A stretch of 64,000 bases of DNA. Origin: DAOUJI01 sp965219565. GTDB lineage: Bacteria > Chloroflexota > Dehalococcoidia > Lucifugimonadales > JAGWBF01. The notes under the pieces were generated by a model. The model saw only the letters and a program-made list of their open reading frames with translations, searched no databases and had not been told where the DNA came from. This document shows, piece by piece, positions 51,691 to 60,590 of this stretch (the stretch's first letter is position 1; the number at the start of each line of letters is the position of its first letter). The position numbers were made by a program, and so were the translations under genes. The stretch spans positions 744,001-808,000 of the forward strand of contig OZ244780.1 in NCBI GenBank assembly GCA_965219565.1, read 5' to 3'.

Positions 51691-52941
51691 ATGAAGATAT
51701 CCATGTTCCACCTGATGCCCCACAGAGAGCTTCCCGCCGACTTCGAGAAGCGTTACCACTCGGTGTGGGTTGACCCTCCCTGGTGGGAGCTGGCCGACGC
51801 CAAGAGGGTGGGCCAGTACTACAACTGGACCCTGGACGAGCTTATACACGCCGCCGAGGCCGGCCTGGACGGAATATGCGTGAACGAGCACCACCAAAAC
51901 GCTTACGGCTTCATGCCCGGACCCAACCTGATGGGCTCGGTGCTGGCGCGGGCCACCAACGGCATGGACGTGGGCATCGTCCAGATGGGAGCCACCCTTC
52001 CCACCACCATCCCTCCTATTCGCGTGGCGGAAGAGTATGCCATGCTGGACTGCATCAGCGGGGGTCGCATGATTGCCGGGATGCCTCTGGGGTCGTCCAT
52101 GGACGTCAACCTTTGCTACGGCATTCCCCCTATAGAGCAGAGGGACCGCTACTACGAGGCCCACGACCTGATAATGAAGGCGTGGACCACGGACGAGATA
52201 TTCCCGTGGAACGGCCGCTACTACCAGCTTCCCATGGTGAACCTCTGGCCACGTCCAATCCAGTCGCCTCACCCACCTGTGTGGGTGCCGGGGTCCGGCA
52301 GCCGCAGCACCTGGGACTTCGCCACCAGGAACAATCACTGTTATTGCTACCTGAGCTATTTTGGCAGCGGCATTGGAAAGCGGATCATGGATGGGTTCTG
52401 GGAGTTCGTGGACTCCCGCAACCTGGACAATAACCCATACCGCGCAGGATTCCTCCAGCTTGTCGCCGTGTCCGAGTCCGACGCCCAGGCGGAGAAGGAC
52501 TACTACGAGCACATCCGCTACTTCTACGACAAGACCCAATACATCGCGCCCGAGTTCATGATGGCCCCCGGCCACGTGGACTACCGGAGCATGGAATACA
52601 CCTTCCGGAGAGGATTCCGCGAGCAGATAGGCGGAGTGCTCTCGGACATGAAGAACTGGAGCTTCAAGGACTTTGTAGACCATCGTCTGGTCATATCCGG
52701 CGGTCCCGAAACGGTGACAGAAATGCTCAGGGAGGCGATAGAAGACCTCCACTGCGGCAATCTGATGGTGCTGCTCCACATCGGCTCCATGCCTCACGAG
52801 CTGACCCTGAAGAACATCGACATATTCGCCAAAGAAGTCCAGCCCCACCTGCAGAATATGTGGGACGACGACCAATGGGTGAACCACTGGTGGCCAAGCG
52901 GAATCAGGGACAAGCGTAAGGTCACGGGGGCGGGGATATAG
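51691..52941 (+). CDS. LLM-class flavin-dependent oxidoreductase
   Basis: 416-residue luciferase-like protein, the third in the window. It starts MKISMFHLMPHRELP and contains GLDGICVNEHHQNAYGFMPGPNLMGSVLA, the GGRMIAGMPLGSSMD loop and HPPVWVPGSGSRSTW. The NEHHQN pattern is that of the bacterial-luciferase-like class. The substrate is unknown. GAGAGGAGGG precedes the ATG. An alpha/beta hydrolase gene follows 42 bases downstream and may be co-transcribed, as with oxygenase/hydrolase pairs. Confidence 0.87.
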   Translation: MKISMFHLMPHRELPADFEKRYHSVWVDPPWWELADAKRVGQYYNWTLDELIHAAEAGLDGICVNEHHQNAYGFMPGPNLMGSVLARATNGMDVGIVQMGATLPTTIPPIRVAEEYAMLDCISGGRMIAGMPLGSSMDVNLCYGIPPIEQRDRYYEAHDLIMKAWTTDEIFPWNGRYYQLPMVNLWPRPIQSPHPPVWVPGSGSRSTWDFATRNNHCYCYLSYFGSGIGKRIMDGFWEFVDSRNLDNNPYRAGFLQLVAVSESDAQAEKDYYEHIRYFYDKTQYIAPEFMMAPGHVDYRSMEYTFRRGFREQIGGVLSDMKNWSFKDFVDHRLVISGGPETVTEMLREAIEDLHCGNLMVLLHIGSMPHELTLKNIDIFAKEVQPHLQNMWDDDQWVNHWWPSGIRDKRKVTGAGI

Positions 52942-52983
52942 CCCTTTATTCTATTCAGGCCAGTCAGGCCGGGAGAGCCGACA

Positions 52984-53781
52984 ATGCCCAGTGTTGAAGA
53001 CAAGACCCTCAGCGTCTGGCAGGACCAGATAAACGTCCGTGTGAAAATTTCCGGTTCAGGCCCGCCGGCGGTGTTCCTGCATGGTCCGTACGGACTGGAG
53101 TGGGACAGCTTCCTCGACTCTCTGTCGGCCAGCCACACGGTTTACGCGCCGGAGCACCCGGGCACGACCCCCGGCGACCCGGATGCGGTTAAACCCCTGG
53201 ACAACCTGTGGGACCTGGTTCTGCTGTACTACGAACTGTTCGACCAGCTTGGCCTAGACGCTCCCGCCGTCGTCGGCCACTCATACGGCGGCATGTTGGC
53301 GGCGGAGTTGGCAGCGACCAACCCCGCCAGCGTCAGCAAGTTGGCGCTAATCAACCCCATCGGACTGTGGAGGGACGATGCTCCGGTGAAGAACTGGATG
53401 TCCATGTCCTCGGAACAGGTTGCCGAAGTTTCATACTTCGACCCCGACGGGCCGGCGGCAAAGGCTTTCACCGAGCTCCCCGAAGATGCAGACGCCAGCG
53501 TGGATGCCCAGCTCTACAGAGTCTGGTCACTGAGCTGCACAGGCAAGTTCATATGGCCCATTCCCGACAAGGGTTTGAAGAAGCGCATCAACCGCATCAC
53601 CGCCCCCACGCTTGTGATATGGGGCGAGCACGACAACCTGGTGTCCCCGGTCTATGCCGAGGAGTTTGCGAAACGCATCGCCGGCTCTCGCGTGGAGATG
53701 GTGCCGGAAGCCGCCCACGTGCCCCACGTGGAGCAGCAGGAGCGAGTCTCCCAGATCGTAGAGGCCTTCCTGAGGGCCTGA
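52984..53781 (+). CDS. alpha/beta hydrolase
   Basis: 265 residues of the alpha/beta hydrolase fold. The nucleophile elbow is GHSYGG (S100), the acid is Asp in VIWGEHDNLVSP, and the base is His in PEAAHVPHVEQQERV. The oxyanion region is FLHGPYGLEW. The cap region is small. It may act on the product of the LLM oxidoreductase encoded upstream (inference from gene order). GGGAGAG precedes the ATG. Confidence 0.87.
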   Translation: MPSVEDKTLSVWQDQINVRVKISGSGPPAVFLHGPYGLEWDSFLDSLSASHTVYAPEHPGTTPGDPDAVKPLDNLWDLVLLYYELFDQLGLDAPAVVGHSYGGMLAAELAATNPASVSKLALINPIGLWRDDAPVKNWMSMSSEQVAEVSYFDPDGPAAKAFTELPEDADASVDAQLYRVWSLSCTGKFIWPIPDKGLKKRINRITAPTLVIWGEHDNLVSPVYAEEFAKRIAGSRVEMVPEAAHVPHVEQQERVSQIVEAFLRA

Positions 53782-53841
53782 GCGGACGCCAAATCGGGTT
53801 TGCGGCCGGTTGGCGTTGTCCCAGGCTTTGTGCGCATGACT

Positions 53842-53932
53842 GGAGGGGTGGCCGAGCGGTCGATGGCGGCGGTCTTGAAAACCGCTAACCCGTAACCCGG
53901 GTTCGTGGGTTCGAATCCCACCCCCTCCGCCA
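53842..53932 (+). tRNA. tRNA-Ser (anticodon TGA)
   Basis: 91 bases with encoded CCA. Acceptor stem GGAGGGG / CCCCTCC with G discriminator, anticodon stem-loop GCGGT-CTTGAAA-ACCGC reading TGA, a long variable arm (TAACCCGTAACCCGGGTTC) as in class II tRNAs, and the T loop GGGTTCGAATCCC. Confidence 0.95.
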
Positions 53933-54043
53933 GTAGCGGTTCATCTGTCAGGCCCACTCTGGCTCCAACGTCCATGTCGTAGTTCCTATTCGAACCTTGC
54001 TCCAAGGCTGTCATTCGACCGACTTTCCCGGAGGGACACGCAA

Positions 54044-54973
54044 TTGAGGGTATTGGTTACGGGCGGTTGTGGGTTCATCGGTTCACACTTGGTGGACAGG
54101 CTGGTGAGCGACGGACATGAGGTCCACGTGGCGGACAACCTATCGTCAGGCCATGCAAGGAATCTGAACCCCAAGGCCCGCATGCACGACGCCGACATAC
54201 GTTCCGCCAAGCTGGCCCTGGTTTTTCGTGAGACCCGACCCGAAACGGTGTTCCACATGGCCGCTCAAATCAGCGTCGCCTACTCGACCCGCGCGCCCGT
54301 CGCCGACGCCAGCGCCAACATCATGGGGACGCTGAACCTCATCAAGCAGTGCGGCAGGCACGGTGTACGGCACGTCATCTACAGTTCGACGGGAGGCGCC
54401 TTATACGGGGAGCCTATCTATTTGCCCTGCGACGAGGAGCACCCAGTCAAACCACTGTCTCCCTATGGGGCGAGCAAGTTTGCCGCAGAGACCTATTTGC
54501 ATACCATGAGCTCCCTGGGCGGATTTGGCGATACGTGTCTCCGCTATTCCAACGTGTACGGCCCCCGCCAAGACCCCCACGGCGAGGCGGGAGTCGTGGC
54601 CATCTTCTGCGGAAGGATGCTTCGGGATGAAGAGGTCGTGATATTCGGCGACGGCTCTCAGGAACGGGACTTTGTATACGTAGACGACGTGGTTGAGGCC
54701 AACGTCAAGGCCCTGGAGCAGGAAGTGGTAGGGGTCTACAACATAGGGGCCGGAGTGGGAACGGACGTCAACACGGTATTCCGGGCCTTGGCCGACGTTG
54801 CGGGTTACACACGGCAGCCACGCTACGCTCCGTCCAGGAGAGGCGACGTGTACAAGATACGGTTAGACGCCAGCCTTGCCGAGCGGGAACTGGGATGGGA
54901 ACCCAAAGTGGGGATCGACGAAGGGCTTCGGAGGACCCTGGACTACTTCAGGTCTGCGATGAGCGCTTCCTGA
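54044..54973 (+). CDS. NAD-dependent sugar-nucleotide epimerase/dehydratase
   Basis: 309 residues of the extended short-chain dehydrogenase family, closest in pattern to UDP-glucose 4-epimerase. NAD motif GGCGFIGSHLVD at the start, HMAAQISVAYST, Ser/Thr of the triad in YSSTGGALYGE, Tyr and Lys in SPYGASKFAAE, and RYSNVYGPRQDP. The substrate is a nucleotide sugar for surface glycans. TTG start after GGAGGG. The convergent YvcK-like gene ends 7 bases downstream. Confidence 0.85.
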   Translation: MRVLVTGGCGFIGSHLVDRLVSDGHEVHVADNLSSGHARNLNPKARMHDADIRSAKLALVFRETRPETVFHMAAQISVAYSTRAPVADASANIMGTLNLIKQCGRHGVRHVIYSSTGGALYGEPIYLPCDEEHPVKPLSPYGASKFAAETYLHTMSSLGGFGDTCLRYSNVYGPRQDPHGEAGVVAIFCGRMLRDEEVVIFGDGSQERDFVYVDDVVEANVKALEQEVVGVYNIGAGVGTDVNTVFRALADVAGYTRQPRYAPSRRGDVYKIRLDASLAERELGWEPKVGIDEGLRRTLDYFRSAMSAS

Positions 54974-54980
54974 GCCGTCG

Positions 54981-55991
54981 CTAGGCGTTCCCGGCTTGAC
55001 CCGTGGGGACCCGGCCCTCCACTATGTCCATGATGGTCCGGGCCAGGGGAATGGGGTCATGTCGGATGTAGACCCCAGACGACAGCAACGGTAGTTGGAT
55101 GATCTCCTTCGCCTCGACCAGGCATGCTTCCCTGTCGGTCTCCACAGGCGCCTGCCCGTAGGAGTAGTACCGGGAAAGCAGCCTTTCCGGGAAGGGCGAG
55201 TTATTCACTATCAGGTAGTCCAGCTTGTCAGAGGTCCCCAAATACTCCCGGGACAGCCTGGCAAAGTCCGACGCATTGAATGAGTCCGACTCGCCCGGCT
55301 TGGTCATCAGGTTGCTGACACAGATTTTCAGGGCGTTGGAGGACCTGATAGCCTCGGCGATGTCCTTTACCAACAGGTTGGGCAGGATGCTGGTGTATAT
55401 GTCCCCTGGCCCCAACACTATTGCGTCGGCGCTTTCCAGGGCGTCCACCGCAGGCCTGTATGCGTAAGCAGGCGGGTCCAAGTAGACGTAGTCGATGGGT
55501 TGGGTGGGTTCGGCGCCGTCTACGGCTCCCCGCTGGTCGATGTTCGCCTCCTCACGGATTTCCGAGCCGTCCTTCAGGTGGGCCACCAAGGTAGTCTTGG
55601 TCAGGGTAACGGGCAAGACCTTGCCTTTGATGCCGAGCATGGCGCCCGCTTCTGAGATCGCTGTGGCAGTGTTGCCTGTAACCTCTGTCAAGGCCGAGAG
55701 CAGAAGGTTCCCGAAACTGTGGCCGCTCAGCCCGCCTCCGCCGTTGAAACGGTAGTCGAACAGGCGGACCAGAATGGAAGTGGAGCTGTCATCGGGCGCC
55801 AGGGCCACCAGGCACCTGCGGATGTCCCCGTGGGGCAATTGGTTCAACTCGTCCCGGAGCCGCCCGGAACTTCCGCCGCTGTCGGTCATGGCCACAACGG
55901 CCGTGACGTCGCAGTCCAGGTGTTTAAGGCCGGTAAGGGTAATGTAGTTTCCGCCGCCTCCGCCTACAACTACAATTCTCTTACGCGACAT
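54981..55991 (-). CDS. yvcK: YvcK/CofD-like protein (gluconeogenesis factor family)
   Basis: 336 residues from the ATG at 55991. The glycine-rich start RIVVVGGGGGNYITLTGLKHLDCDVTAVVAMTDSGGSSGRLRDEL and PHGDIRRCLVALAP, with LGPGDIYTSILPNLLV further on, match YvcK/CofD. YvcK binds UDP-GlcNAc and regulates cell-wall metabolism; the related CofD builds F420. DSGGSSGRLR and SLGNLLL-type segments (SFGNLLLSALTEV) favour YvcK. No Shine-Dalgarno is seen for the ATG; a TTG at 56024 is an alternative start. Confidence 0.82.
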   Translation of the reverse strand: MSRKRIVVVGGGGGNYITLTGLKHLDCDVTAVVAMTDSGGSSGRLRDELNQLPHGDIRRCLVALAPDDSSTSILVRLFDYRFNGGGGLSGHSFGNLLLSALTEVTGNTATAISEAGAMLGIKGKVLPVTLTKTTLVAHLKDGSEIREEANIDQRGAVDGAEPTQPIDYVYLDPPAYAYRPAVDALESADAIVLGPGDIYTSILPNLLVKDIAEAIRSSNALKICVSNLMTKPGESDSFNASDFARLSREYLGTSDKLDYLIVNNSPFPERLLSRYYSYGQAPVETDREACLVEAKEIIQLPLLSSGVYIRHDPIPLARTIMDIVEGRVPTGQAGNA

Positions 55992-56261
55992 ATATTCAGC
56001 AATGCCAGGCAGGCCAACCGCCAACCCAAGTTTTGCCGGAGTGTAAACACTGCCCAGAACAGTGTCAAGGACGGTCTATCCAGGGCGGCGTGACTCCGGT
56101 CAGGCTAGGCGTCGGTCTATGGCGCGAAGCTGGATTGGGTCGAATACCAGGCCTCAAATCTTGCCGACAGGGGCGGACGCAGGTAATATTGTCGGGCTGA
56201 AGTCCAAAACGACTGGCGCTTCAACCCGCCCATGCCCGATCCCCGTTCGCGAGGAGAATCC

Positions 56262-56612
56262 TTGGAGTCCTGCCGAATCGACAAACCCTGGGGTTTTGAG
56301 GACATTAGAGTCCACACCCCTTTCTATGTAGTAAAGCTCCTGAACGTGACGCCGGGACATGGCACCAGCGTTCAGTACCATGCGGTAAAAGACGAGGCCC
56401 TAACCCTGAGTTCGGGCGAAATCAGCATCCTGCTCTACCACGGCTCCATTGACGAGGAACCGGAACGCATTCATCTACTCCAGGGGGAGTGGGTCAGGAT
56501 ACCTCAAGGCACGGTCCACAGGATCGAATCGACCGACGGCGGCGTGGCGTTGGAGGTCTCGACGCCTGAGCTTGACGACGTGGTGAGGCTTTTCGACCCC
56601 TATGGCCGCTAG
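56262..56612 (+). CDS. cupin, mannose-6-phosphate isomerase-like
   Basis: 116 residues from a TTG with GAGGAG 5 bases upstream; an ATG at 56232 in frame lacks a ribosome site. The body is a single cupin of the ManC C-terminal type: KPWGFEDI, GHGTSVQYHAVKDEALTLSSGEI, and EWVRIPQGTVHRIES (second-motif His). The first-motif HxH is partly replaced by QYH. Likely a sugar-phosphate or small-ligand cupin. The downstream nitrilase gene starts 37 bases later. Confidence 0.78.
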   Translation: MESCRIDKPWGFEDIRVHTPFYVVKLLNVTPGHGTSVQYHAVKDEALTLSSGEISILLYHGSIDEEPERIHLLQGEWVRIPQGTVHRIESTDGGVALEVSTPELDDVVRLFDPYGR

Positions 56613-56649
56613 GTTCTCGTATGGGTCGAATGATGCTGGACGGGGCTGC

Positions 56650-57441
56650 ATGAACCTGTTGAGAGTGGGAATGCTCCACCTCGCGCCCCAGTTGGGACGC
56701 GTTGAACACAACCGCTCTTTGATCGAGGCGGGCGTGGACTTGGCCGCTCAGCAAGGCGTCGACTGGGTGTTGACTCCGGAGTTGTGCGTGACGGGTTACT
56801 CTTTTATTCCCCACATCGGGACGGACTGGATTCTCGCCCAACCCGACGAGTGGATGACGGGCGTGATGGAAAAAGCTCGGAGCAGGGGCGTAACCATCTT
56901 CCTTTCCCACCCCGAGCGTGACCCTCAGACGGGGCTGCTGCACAATTCCGTCTTCGTAATCGGTCCTGGTGGAGACATTATGGGCAGTCACCGCAAAATC
57001 AAGGTGACAGGGGGCGCCGAGAGCTGGTCGTCGCCTGGGGATTCGCTGGTCGTTGTGGACTGTCCGAAAGCCAAGGTGGGGCTGCTGGTCTGCGCCGACT
57101 CCTGGTTCCCGGAGATAGTTAACGGCCTCAAAGAAGAAGGCGCTGAAATCCTGGTTTCCGCGGCGGCGTGGGCCGACGGCGAGCATGGGCCGGAGGACTC
57201 ATGGGAGCGCAGGACACTGGAGACGGGCTGCCCCCTGTGGGTGTGCAACCGCACCGGTTGGGAAGAGGGAGTCCACCTGGACTTCAGGGTGGCCGACAGC
57301 GCCGTGGTGCACCGGGGCCGCCGCCTGCTTGAAGCCCGCTACGACTCCTCCACTCTGCTTTGCTTTGACTGGGACCTGGACAAAAAAGACCTGGCGGGCC
57401 ATTTCACCCTGCCCATCCACGCTCCTGAGGGGGGACCTTAG
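56650..57441 (+). CDS. carbon-nitrogen hydrolase (nitrilase superfamily)
   Basis: 263 residues with the complete Glu-Lys-Cys triad: E44 (TPELCVTGYS), K118 (or K116) in SHRKIKV, and C148 (LLVCADSWFPE). The superfamily hydrolyses nitriles or amides; this sequence looks amidase-like but the substrate is not readable. The start at 56650 is preceded by GGACGGGG; the frame is open back to 56602, overlapping the cupin stop. Its last four bases overlap the convergent nitroreductase gene. Confidence 0.85.
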   Translation: MNLLRVGMLHLAPQLGRVEHNRSLIEAGVDLAAQQGVDWVLTPELCVTGYSFIPHIGTDWILAQPDEWMTGVMEKARSRGVTIFLSHPERDPQTGLLHNSVFVIGPGGDIMGSHRKIKVTGGAESWSSPGDSLVVVDCPKAKVGLLVCADSWFPEIVNGLKEEGAEILVSAAAWADGEHGPEDSWERRTLETGCPLWVCNRTGWEEGVHLDFRVADSAVVHRGRRLLEARYDSSTLLCFDWDLDKKDLAGHFTLPIHAPEGGP

Positions 57442-58058
57442 GAAGCGCGCTGCCAGGAGTTTCCCCACCGCTCCGAGTGGGCCACCTCCCTGACGGGGCG
57501 CCTGCGGGTGGGACCGTATTCGACTCCGTCTATTGGGAAGCCCAGCGGAAGCAGCGCCGCGGTCTCGACGTCTTCGGGGATTCCCAGAAGGCTCTTCAAC
57601 TCCTCCTCGAACCTCCTCTGACGGGTGGTCAGAACTGACCCCAGCCCCATGCCTCTGGCCGCAAGCAGTATGTTCTGCACTGCCGGATAGATGGACGAGC
57701 CAAGGGTGAAGGTGGCCGTAGGTTCGGTTCGCTGGATGCAGCATAGAATCATTGCGGGAACCGTTTCCATGCGCCCTTCCAGGGCGATGGCAGTGGCGTA
57801 CATCTTCTGCTGCTGCTCAGTCATGGTTGGCGTGATTGCAAGGGGAGGATGGGCCCGGTACAGCTCACCGATGCGGTCCTTGGTGGACTGCTCACGTATC
57901 ACAACGAAGGACCAGCCCTGGCGTGCGCCCCCTGACGGCGCCTTTATGGCCGCCCTGAGAAGGCGGTGAATCATCTCGTCGGGAATGGGGTCCGGCTTGA
58001 ACTGGCGGATGCCCCTCTGAGTGATGATGGCCTCGAACAGGTCTATATTGGACGTCAT
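57438..58058 (-). CDS. nitroreductase-family FMN oxidoreductase
   Basis: 206 residues. FMN-binding start FEAIITQRGIRQFKPDPIPDEMIHRLLRAAIKAPSGGARQGWSFVVI, middle AIALEGRMETVPAMILC, and the C-terminal GMGLGSVLTTRQRRFEEELKSLLGIPEDVE typical of the family. Reduces nitro compounds, quinones or related substrates with NAD(P)H. The ATG begins with conserved sequence; GGAGGCG lies just upstream. Confidence 0.88.
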   Translation of the reverse strand: MTSNIDLFEAIITQRGIRQFKPDPIPDEMIHRLLRAAIKAPSGGARQGWSFVVIREQSTKDRIGELYRAHPPLAITPTMTEQQQKMYATAIALEGRMETVPAMILCCIQRTEPTATFTLGSSIYPAVQNILLAARGMGLGSVLTTRQRRFEEELKSLLGIPEDVETAALLPLGFPIDGVEYGPTRRRPVREVAHSERWGNSWQRAS

Positions 58059-58096
58059 GCGCCGCCTCCTGGTTGGGTTTTATGGACAGGTAAAGG

Positions 58097-58555
58097 TCAG
58101 TCCGCTTCTCGAATCGAGCGGACTGCCGGCTCAAGAACGCGCACCATTTGGGATAGGCTTCCCGCTACAACGATGAGAAGGTCTTCGTCCAGGGAGTCGA
58201 ATGCGAATGGGCGGTGTACCCTAGTCCAGGACTTGTCCCATTCCTCGGCCCTGACCTCCGGGCCGAGGGACGAGACCAGGTCCGCGAATTCGGTGCGCAT
58301 GGCTTCCAGGCACCGTGAGTTTTCCTCGGCGGCCCCTTCGAAGTGAAGACCGGTCTCCAAGACGCCCATTCGTTTCCTGACCCACATTTCGTAGTGGACC
58401 TTTGGGTCGCCGTAGTGCAGCTTGACCAGAGAACCAACGGGTCCCGACACGGTTGGGGCGCCTAACGACTGCGGAAGCTGGGCACGGACCAGTTCGGCGG
58501 CTTCCGTCAGAAACTCTTTTGTCTTCATACCGGGGGTCTTTTTGACGGCTTTCAT
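58097..58555 (-). CDS. conserved hypothetical protein
   Basis: About 152 residues, mixed alpha/beta composition: FLTEAAELVRAQLPQSL, a strand region VKLHYGDPKVHYEMWVRKRMGVLETGLHFEG, and a helical end (MRTEFADLVSSLGPEVRAEEWDKSW). I do not recognise a family; the fold hint is of a small nucleic-acid-modification or restriction-like accessory domain, but nothing firm. The ATG at 58555 sits where a TACAAT -10 box (58567-58562, minus strand) would start transcription, so it may be leaderless; MKTKEF at 58528 is an alternative. Divergent from dnaG. Confidence 0.6.
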   Translation of the reverse strand: MKAVKKTPGMKTKEFLTEAAELVRAQLPQSLGAPTVSGPVGSLVKLHYGDPKVHYEMWVRKRMGVLETGLHFEGAAEENSRCLEAMRTEFADLVSSLGPEVRAEEWDKSWTRVHRPFAFDSLDEDLLIVVAGSLSQMVRVLEPAVRSIREAD

Positions 58556-58661
58556 CGGCCCAATTGTACCAGCTTGGCGCTGGCTTGGGCAGGGAATTTT
58601 CCGGCAGCCACCCCGCCGCCTGTGGTAAAATAGGGTATATGGCTGGGACGCTGGGAGAGGG

Positions 58662-60569
58662 ATGTCCGTAACCGACGACATTAAGAGCCGCATGGACATC
58701 CTGGACCTGGTTTCCAACTATGCAGCCCTGCAGCGTTCGGGCCGCAGCTACAAGGCAAACTGTCCCTTCCACAACGAGCGCACCCCGTCCTTCCACGTCT
58801 TCCCGGACCGCCAGACGTGGCGTTGTTTCGGCGCTTGCGCCTCCGGCGGCGACATCTTCTCCTTCCTGATGCGCGTGGAGAACCTGGACTTCGGGGAAGC
58901 CCTGCGCCGCCTTGCCCAACAGGCGGGGGTGAACATACCTGAAAGGGCGCCAAGAAGAGGTCCGGCGGAGGGAGACCCCCTAGTCCTCATCAACGAGGAG
59001 GCCGCCCGGTTCTTCCAGGAACGGTTGGCGTCTGCCGCCGGCGCCGGGGCCAGGAACTACCTGGAGAACAGGGGCCTGACGCGGGGAACCGTAGACGCAT
59101 TCCGTCTGGGAGTCAGCCCGCCCGACGGTGAGTGGGTGAAGCGGCTTCTTACGTCCAAGGGCTACAGCGAGGAGCAGCTCGCGCTGGCCGGAGTGGTCAC
59201 TCAGAACCGCGACGGGCGATATCGCGACATGTTCCGTGGCAGGCTCATGTTCCCGATTCAGGATAGCGGAGGCAAGGTCGTGGGCTTCGGCGGTCGGGAG
59301 ATGGACGGCTCCCAACCCAAGTATTTGAACACAGGCCGCACTCCTATTTTCGACAAGGGTCGGCTCTTCTACGGAATGCACCTGGCCGGTGAATCCATCA
59401 GGGAGAAAGGGGTCGTAATAGTCGAAGGTTACATGGACGTCATTACGGCCTACCAGCACGGGTTCAGGAACGTGGTCGCGTGCATGGGCACGGCTCTCAC
59501 CCGCGACCAGGCGGCCCTGGTGGGCAGCGTCGTGCGTCCGACGCCCCAGGGAGACGGCCCGCCGGTGGTGCTGGCCCTGGACGCGGACGCCGCCGGTCAG
59601 GAGGCCACGCTGAGGAGCCTGGAGTCCTCTTGGATGGTCTTCCAGAGAAGACTGGCCGGACGGTCCAGAGGCTCAGACCTGTTCCAAAGGCCGTCGTTGC
59701 CGGAAATCAAGGTTGCGCCTATCTCGGGAGGCAAGGACCCCGACGAAATCATCAGGGACGATCCTGCGGCGTGGGAAGGTCTGGTCAATGACGCCATGCC
59801 GTTGATGGACTACCTGTTTGAGGCCCTGGCATCCCGTATAGATTTGACGACCGCTGACGGGCAAGATGCGGCAGCGGCCCGATTGTCCCATCTGGTGTGG
59901 GCGCTCCCCAACCCCTTCCAGCAAGACCGCTACTTCCAGAAGATGGCCCAACTGCTGGGAGTCAGCGACTCCACCTTGAAGGCCCGTCTGAACCATCCCA
60001 GGTATAAAGGCGCCACTAGAACGCCATCGGCGAATTCGGCGCGCCGGGCAGAGGGAGCCGGACAGGCGAACCAGGCAGGAGCGGCGCCCTTTGCCGCCGT
60101 GGAGCGGGACCCGTTGGAGGAACACTGCCTGGCCCTTATGCTCCAAAGTGGGAAAACGCGAGATGATCAAGAAAGCGGCGACGGACCGGCTTTCTCCGAC
60201 GGCGTCTTGGATGTTATAGACGCCCTGAGGCTTGAGCATTTCCGGCGTGTGGAGAATCGCGAGGTATTTACAAATCTGGCCCAATGCACCACACTAGAGG
60301 AGTTGCATCAGACTCTTGACCACGAGCTCCAAGGACATCTGGACCACCTTCTGGCAAGGCCCCTGCCCCCCACTGACAAGAAACAGAGAGAAGCGGCTTT
60401 GCGGGATTGCGCCCGCCGGATGGAGGAGCGGCATCTGCGAGAGCTCAAGCTGGAAGAGGAGCTCAAGCTAGCTGAAGCGACGCCTGAAGAAGCGGAAGAG
60501 AGCCAGGAGTCCATCCTGGAACTGAACGAACGGCTCAGGCAAGTTACCGGAGGATTGGGCCGTTACTAG
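58662..60569 (+). CDS. dnaG: DNA primase
   Basis: 635 residues, full-length bacterial primase. The N-terminal zinc domain has C34-x2-H37 (CPFHNERTPSF) and C55-x3-C59 (WRCFGACASGGD), one residue more than the usual C-x2-C spacing. The Toprim core includes VVIVEGYMDVITAYQHG and VLALDADAAGQEAT. The C-terminal part (about 430-635) is the helicase-binding region with many Glu/Leu. GGGAGAGG precedes the ATG. rpoD follows 21 bases downstream: the classic macromolecular synthesis operon, here without rpsU in front. Confidence 0.96.
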   Translation: MSVTDDIKSRMDILDLVSNYAALQRSGRSYKANCPFHNERTPSFHVFPDRQTWRCFGACASGGDIFSFLMRVENLDFGEALRRLAQQAGVNIPERAPRRGPAEGDPLVLINEEAARFFQERLASAAGAGARNYLENRGLTRGTVDAFRLGVSPPDGEWVKRLLTSKGYSEEQLALAGVVTQNRDGRYRDMFRGRLMFPIQDSGGKVVGFGGREMDGSQPKYLNTGRTPIFDKGRLFYGMHLAGESIREKGVVIVEGYMDVITAYQHGFRNVVACMGTALTRDQAALVGSVVRPTPQGDGPPVVLALDADAAGQEATLRSLESSWMVFQRRLAGRSRGSDLFQRPSLPEIKVAPISGGKDPDEIIRDDPAAWEGLVNDAMPLMDYLFEALASRIDLTTADGQDAAAARLSHLVWALPNPFQQDRYFQKMAQLLGVSDSTLKARLNHPRYKGATRTPSANSARRAEGAGQANQAGAAPFAAVERDPLEEHCLALMLQSGKTRDDQESGDGPAFSDGVLDVIDALRLEHFRRVENREVFTNLAQCTTLEELHQTLDHELQGHLDHLLARPLPPTDKKQREAALRDCARRMEERHLRELKLEEELKLAEATPEEAEESQESILELNERLRQVTGGLGRY

Positions 60570-60590
60570 AGGCCCAGAGAAGGTGAAACG

